Shown: positions 7,054-10,797 of the stretch, one piece after another | Layout: every line of letters begins with the position of its first letter | Position numbering within the stretch: position 1 is the first letter of the stretch | Assembly: GCA_903842755.1 (NCBI GenBank) | Contig: CAIMNF010000535.1 | Coordinates: forward strand, 1 to 10,797 | DNA length: 10,797 bases | Reading direction: 5' to 3' | DNA from: Oligoflexia bacterium | GTDB taxonomy: Bacteria; Bdellovibrionota; UBA1018; CAIMNF01 | Position numbers and translations under genes: made by a program | The notes under the pieces: generated by a model | The model's database searches: none | The model's input: only the letters and a program-made list of their open reading frames with translations | Told to the model about the DNA's origin: nothing

Positions 7054-7748
7054 CAGTCTTTCTCCAGTAAATAACCAACACCACGAACGCTTCGAATCAC
7101 CGTCGGGCTGTCGGAGTTGGGTTCAATCCATTTTCTAAGTCTAAGGATAAAGTTATCAACCGTGCGGGGAGTGGGGTACTCGTCTTCGCTCCAAATTAAA
7201 TTTAAAATTTCGTCGCGACTGACGACCAGTCCCCTTTTTTGATATAATAGCTTTAACAGTGCACATTCTTTGTGGGAGAGGTGAATAGGCGATTCCCCCT
7301 CCAACGTTAATTCGTATTGATCGAAGCTCACTTTTGCTTTTCCAAGAGTTACTTGTTCCGCCGTGGTCGAGTCAGCAATGTAAACAGCTCTCTTTAAAGC
7401 ATTTTGAATCCGAAGCTGGAGCTCTTTAAAGTGGAACGGCTTTACAATGTAATCTTCTGCCCCGAGCTCAAGACCTTGAATTCGATCCTCGGGAGTGCCC
7501 GCAGCGGTCAGAAAAACGAGCGCGGTAGCTGGATGCTTTTTTCGGATGACCGCACCGAGTTCAAACCCACTTCCGTCCGGGACATTGATGTCGAGTAAGG
7601 CGAGATGGAAATTTTCCTGTTGAAGTGCGAGATGACTTTCCTTGAGGGATTGAGCCCAGGTTACGGAAAAGCCCGCGTGTTGAAGGCGCTCCTGAAGAGT
7701 TGATCCGACATTTTGCTCGTCTTCTAACAAAAGGATGCGATTATTCAT
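7053..7748 (-). CDS. OmpR/PhoB-family DNA-binding response regulator
   Basis: The 231-residue protein has a receiver domain (about 4-115) and a winged-helix DNA-binding domain (about 130-229). All receiver residues are present: E9 and D10 in the acidic pocket, the phosphorylated D53 (LALLDINVPDGSG), T81 (FLTAAG) and K103 (VKPF). The C-terminal domain shows the usual OmpR pattern: LSHKECALLKLL, RDEILNLIW, TVDNFILRLRKW for the recognition helix and RSVRGVGYLLE for the wing. It therefore should be a phosphorylation-controlled transcription factor. It overlaps its presumed kinase by 8 bp and hemE by 1 bp, and AAGG is 8 bases before the ATG. Its targets are not visible. Control of the surrounding heme genes or of respiration is a reasonable inference from position only. 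Confidence 0.95.
   Translation of the reverse strand: MNNRILLLEDEQNVGSTLQERLQHAGFSVTWAQSLKESHLALQQENFHLALLDINVPDGSGFELGAVIRKKHPATALVFLTAAGTPEDRIQGLELGAEDYIVKPFHFKELQLRIQNALKRAVYIADSTTAEQVTLGKAKVSFDQYELTLEGESPIHLSHKECALLKLLYQKRGLVVSRDEILNLIWSEDEYPTPRTVDNFILRLRKWIEPNSDSPTVIRSVRGVGYLLEKD
7062..7065 (-). promoter_or_regulatory. Ribosome binding site for hemE
   Basis: On the minus strand GGAG lies 8 bases before the hemE ATG, inside the last codons of the response regulator gene. With the TGATG stop-start this suggests re-initiation coupling of hemE to the regulator. Confidence 0.6.
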
Positions 7749-8739
7749 GTTCGCTGCCTTGTTCGCATTGAAAGGTGAGTTGGGTCACAAATTGTTCCGA
7801 TTCGGCCGCAAAAGTGGCGTTTCCATTCATCTTCCGCATGAGGGATTGAATCAGGTAGAGACCAACTCCGGCCCCTTGAGAGTTCTTGCCCCGGTAAAAA
7901 AGGCGTCCGAGTTGTTTTTCGTCTGCATTAAAAAAAGCGTTATGGTGAATAAGGCTTAACTTTAATTCTTGCCCAAGTAGCTCTTCTTGAAAGGAAATTC
8001 GTGCGGGCAAATTTTTAGAGTATTTGATTGCATTGTCGATGGAGTTTCTAAAGACCATGAGCAAGGCGATGGGGTCTGCTTCAATATGAATTGCGGAATT
8101 GTTGGCTTGACGTTCGGTCGAAATACCGGGCGATTGCATTAAATGAAATTGAACACGGTGGGGAGCGTTTTCATAGAGCGCAAATACTTTATTGCGGATA
8201 AAGGGCAGGAGTGGAATGGGTTGCAGGGCAAGGTTTCCGCCTCCTTCGAGCCTAGCGAGTTCTAACGTTTGCTGAACTTGCCCTTCTAGTCGCTCAACAT
8301 CCTCTAATAGTCTTTCAATAAAGGGCGTATGCTTTGGATTGTCTTCAATATCTCTTAAAGATTCTGCCTGCAGTTTGATACTGGTCAGCGGGGTTCTTAG
8401 CTCATGAGTCAAGGAAGCGAAAAAGGTTTGAATACTCCTGGATCTGCGATGATCCCGAATGAATAAGTAAACCAAGATTCCATTCGTAATGAAGATCAAT
8501 AAAACAAAAGTCACGGACTCGCCGGTGACCATGCGAGCTAATTTGAATTGACGCGCTTGAATGAGTGGCTCGCTTACTCCGAGCTGAGTTTCAAGAGATG
8601 CGATTTCCCCACTTTGTTGTTTTAAGAGAGTGACCCACCAAATCATTAAAACTAATAGGGTCGAAACCCAAATACCTTGGGTGATGACTAAGAGGCGGGC
8701 TCTGCGATCAGGGTTGCGGACAAAATCACCGATGCTCAT
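7741..8739 (-). CDS. Membrane sensor histidine kinase with degenerate G1 box
   Basis: This 332-residue kinase has two membrane segments (about 16-39 and 76-94) flanking a short loop of about 36 residues that contains no Cys or His. There is no HAMP domain: the dimerisation/phosphoacceptor domain follows almost directly, with H112 in FFASLTHELRTPLTSIKL. The catalytic ATPase domain has the N box (N232 and N236 in NSIDNAIKYS), an F-box-like LFYRG (280-284) and an intact G2 GAGVGL (289-294). The G1 box, normally DxGxG, is replaced by HHNAFFN (265-271), losing the adenine-contacting Asp and both glycines. The start overlaps the end of hemL by 14 bp; no other Met precedes the first membrane segment. 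It is surely the partner of the regulator that overlaps its 3' end. The signal is unknown, and the loop is too small for a typical sensor domain, so intramembrane or partner-mediated sensing is possible. Confidence 0.93.
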   Translation of the reverse strand: MSIGDFVRNPDRRARLLVITQGIWVSTLLVLMIWWVTLLKQQSGEIASLETQLGVSEPLIQARQFKLARMVTGESVTFVLLIFITNGILVYLFIRDHRRSRSIQTFFASLTHELRTPLTSIKLQAESLRDIEDNPKHTPFIERLLEDVERLEGQVQQTLELARLEGGGNLALQPIPLLPFIRNKVFALYENAPHRVQFHLMQSPGISTERQANNSAIHIEADPIALLMVFRNSIDNAIKYSKNLPARISFQEELLGQELKLSLIHHNAFFNADEKQLGRLFYRGKNSQGAGVGLYLIQSLMRKMNGNATFAAESEQFVTQLTFQCEQGSEHE

Positions 8740-10039
8740 GTTTTGCGATCTCGATCATTGCGTCAGAAGCGAGACTGAGAACTTGCTCCAAATGGGCTTT
8801 TGTATGTGCCGTACTTAAAAAGCCTACTTCGTAGCCACTCGGTGCAAAATAGACCCCTCGATTCAACATCGCGTGAAAAAAATCCGCAAAAAGAGGCTTT
8901 TGTTGAGCGGGGATTTGATCCTGTCTACGAATGATTTCTGAGGAAGGTGAGTTGCAGACCGACCAAAATAGTGATCCAAAACGCTGGAGGTGACTTGGAT
9001 ACGGAAGGTGTTGAGCGGCTCGCTTTTCAAGCTCCGCGCAAAACCATTCCGTCAGTTCGGCGAGTTTTGCATAAGGATTTTCACGGATAATTTTGTTGAT
9101 CATGGCGTGACCTGCGCTCATGGCCACTGGGTTTGCGCTTAATGTCCCTGCCTGATAGACGGCTCCAACGGGAGCCACTTGATTCATCAGCTCGCGTCGT
9201 CCACCGTAAGCACCTACTGGAAATCCACCTCCAATAATTTTTCCGTACGTGACTAAGTCTGGTTTAATATGACTGATTTCTGCCATACCGCCGAGAGCAA
9301 CTCGGAACCCAGAAATGACTTCGTCAAAAATAAGGACGGTGCCATTTTTCTTGCAGAGTTGCGAAAGCTTTTCTAAAAAGCTTTGTTTTTGAATGAGGAG
9401 GCCATTGTTTGCAGGCAAGGGCTCGATGATTGCGGCCGCGAGTTCGGGGCCGTAACTTGCAAAGCACGATTCCAGCGCTAATTCATCATCCAAGGGGCAA
9501 ACGAGAGTTTCGGCTGCAGTTTGGGGAGAAACGCCCGCGCTATCCGGTGATGCCATCTCGGCGAGGCCACTGCCTGCGCGAACCAAAAGTGAGTCAACGT
9601 GCCCATGATAACAGCCGTCGAATTTCAAAATTTTTGTTCTTCCCGTAAAACCACGGGCTACGCGCAGTGCTGACATTACCGCCTCGGTTCCAGAACTGAC
9701 GAAGCGAATTTCATCAATGAAGGGTATTTTTTGGGTAAGGGTCTCGGCAAACTCAAGGGAGTATCGTTCGGCAGTTCCGTAAGACCATCCTCTTCCCAGC
9801 GCCAGTTTTACTGCCTCAGAAATATCCGGATCCTGATGCCCAAATAGCAAGGGACCCCAGGACATACAAAAGTCGATGTACTCGTTGCCATCCGCATCCT
9901 TTAACGTAACTCCTTTTGCGGATTCGATAAAACGAGGTGTTCCACCGACCCCTCTAAAGCCGCGGACGGGGGAGTGTACCCCTCCAGGGGAAACTTTCTT
10001 TGCGCGTTCAAATAGTTTTTCTGAGTTCTGAATATTCAT
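8726..10039 (-). CDS. hemL: Glutamate-1-semialdehyde 2,1-aminomutase
   Basis: HemL is a PLP enzyme that moves the amino group of glutamate-1-semialdehyde to give 5-aminolevulinate, the second step of the C5 route. At 437 residues it is full length. The N-terminus has the family's SPGGVHSPVRGF (17-28). SSGTEA (115-120) binds the PLP phosphate, YHGH is at 144-147, and FDEV (238-241) holds the Asp that contacts the pyridine nitrogen. K267 in YGKIIGGGFPVGAY is the PLP Schiff-base lysine. The C-terminal VYFAPSGYEVGFLSTAHT is typical. One variation is SYGTAE at 86-91, where E. coli-type enzymes have SFGAPTE. The gene overlaps hemB by ATGA upstream and the kinase gene by 14 bp downstream. An AAGGA lies about 12 bases before the ATG. 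Presence of HemL implies a HemA glutamyl-tRNA reductase elsewhere. Confidence 0.96.
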   Translation of the reverse strand: MNIQNSEKLFERAKKVSPGGVHSPVRGFRGVGGTPRFIESAKGVTLKDADGNEYIDFCMSWGPLLFGHQDPDISEAVKLALGRGWSYGTAERYSLEFAETLTQKIPFIDEIRFVSSGTEAVMSALRVARGFTGRTKILKFDGCYHGHVDSLLVRAGSGLAEMASPDSAGVSPQTAAETLVCPLDDELALESCFASYGPELAAAIIEPLPANNGLLIQKQSFLEKLSQLCKKNGTVLIFDEVISGFRVALGGMAEISHIKPDLVTYGKIIGGGFPVGAYGGRRELMNQVAPVGAVYQAGTLSANPVAMSAGHAMINKIIRENPYAKLAELTEWFCAELEKRAAQHLPYPSHLQRFGSLFWSVCNSPSSEIIRRQDQIPAQQKPLFADFFHAMLNRGVYFAPSGYEVGFLSTAHTKAHLEQVLSLASDAMIEIAKHEHR

Positions 10040-10797
10040 GATTTTAGCCAGTCCTTTGCATTTCGAGCTCCATAAGTGATCACCATTTCTGCTCCGGCGC
10101 GGAAAAAGGCGGTCCAGGCCTCTAGGTGAGCTCTTTCCCGTTGAATCAGTCCTTTTTCAGCCATCAGTTCGATGGCTGCGAATTCGCCGCTCACTTCATA
10201 CACTGCCCAAGGAAGGGGGATTTGAGAAGAGAGGGTTTGCAAAATATCTAAATAGGGTAATCCGGGCTTGACCATGAGAATATCTGCGCCCTCCTCTGCG
10301 TCCCGAATGCTGCAGCGATAGGCGTCGGACGGAGCCGCGGGATCAATTTGGTAGGTACTCCGATCGGACAACCGAAGTGCTTTACCCCCTGCTTTTGGTG
10401 CGGAGTCGGCCGCCACTCGAAAAGGACCATAAAAACCCGAGTGAAACTTTGCTGCATAGCTCATAATGAGCGTATGATTTAAACCACTCCGGTCTAGGTG
10501 TTCCCGAATTGCAGCAACTCGGTGATCCATCATGTCGCTCGGAGCAACACAGTCCGCTCCCGCTTGGGCATAACTTAATGCTGCTTCTGCCATAGAGGTT
10601 ACGCTTTCTGAGTTCAGCACATGATCGTAAGAATCATTTAAAATGCCACAGTGTCCATGAGAAGTATAAGAACATAGGCAAACGTCGACACTTAAAAAGA
10701 GGTCATTTTTAAAGCGATCTTTTAGTGCTTTAATTTGAGATGAAGTGAAGTCAAAATTGAACTGGTCTTCTGATTTTTGCGCCGGAACCCCGAACAG
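10036..10797 (-). CDS. hemB: Porphobilinogen synthase (delta-aminolevulinate dehydratase), 5' end cut off
   Basis: HemB condenses two 5-aminolevulinate molecules into porphobilinogen. The frame is open to the window edge, giving 253 residues; roughly the first 70-80 are missing. The visible part opens with LFGVP, a conserved segment, and contains the zinc-type metal site DVCLCSYTSHGHC, whose three cysteines lie at 10678-10680, 10672-10674 and 10648-10650, so this is a Zn-dependent rather than an Asp-rich Mg-type enzyme. VAPSDMMDHRVAAIR follows. The first active-site lysine is in MSYAAKFHSGFYGPFR, and the Schiff-base lysine is in MVKPGLPYLD. A GTG at 10618-10620 is an internal valine codon, not the start, since the metal site is upstream of it. 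The stop overlaps hemL by 4 bp. Other heme genes may lie upstream, outside the window. Confidence 0.96.
   Translation of the reverse strand: MFGVPAQKSEDQFNFDFTSSQIKALKDRFKNDLFLSVDVCLCSYTSHGHCGILNDSYDHVLNSESVTSMAEAALSYAQAGADCVAPSDMMDHRVAAIREHLDRSGLNHTLIMSYAAKFHSGFYGPFRVAADSAPKAGGKALRLSDRSTYQIDPAAPSDAYRCSIRDAEEGADILMVKPGLPYLDILQTLSSQIPLPWAVYEVSGEFAAIELMAEKGLIQRERAHLEAWTAFFRAGAEMVITYGARNAKDWLKS

Noticed and set aside
7921..7950. Sequencing frameshift as the cause of the odd kinase G1 box (six-A run nearby)
   Set aside because: The frame matches kinase patterns both just before and just after the motif with correct spacing, which would need two compensating errors within a few codons.
10618..10620. 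GTG as a start codon for hemB
   Set aside because: The frame continues upstream through the zinc-binding cysteines and the LFGVP segment to the window edge, so the GTG encodes an internal valine.

Overview
The window looks like an ordinary chromosomal stretch of a free-living Gram-negative bacterium of moderate GC. The gene style (tightly overlapping genes, a lipobox lipoprotein, Zn-type HemB, a C5-pathway HemL, O2-independent HemN beside a HemY-type oxidase) suits the Bdellovibrionota / former deltaproteobacteria. That placement is inference from overall resemblance; no rRNA or other phylogenetic marker is present.

Layout. Positions 1-2341 (+ strand) hold two genes I do not recognise. The first runs off the left edge: its reading frame is open back to base 3. 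It overlaps the second, a 514-residue protein with a globular N-terminus and a long coiled-coil tail, by ATGA. A 29-bp gap then separates them from a convergent minus-strand block. The first minus-strand gene from the left (2371-3222) encodes a probable secreted lipoprotein with a Pro/Ser/Thr-rich linker. It is preceded by a 132-bp AT-rich spacer.

Positions 3355-10797 (minus strand) are one very compact run, read right to left: hemB (5' end outside the window), hemL, a membrane histidine kinase, an OmpR-type response regulator, hemE, hemN, hemY. Every junction is an overlap (4, 14, 8, 1 and 4 bp) except the last, a 4-bp gap, so the seven genes very probably form one transcript.

How they work together. 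HemL makes 5-aminolevulinate from glutamate-1-semialdehyde, HemB condenses it to porphobilinogen, HemE decarboxylates uroporphyrinogen III to coproporphyrinogen III, HemN converts that to protoporphyrinogen IX without O2, and HemY oxidises it to protoporphyrin IX. HemA, HemC, HemD and ferrochelatase are not in the window. The presence of HemN points to the classical protoporphyrin-dependent branch. The most notable feature is the two-component system translationally embedded in the middle of this heme operon. Its kinase has a degenerate ATP-binding G1 box and no HAMP domain. No mobile elements, tRNA or rRNA genes, CRISPR arrays or phage genes were seen, and no uncovered stretch exceeds 132 bp.
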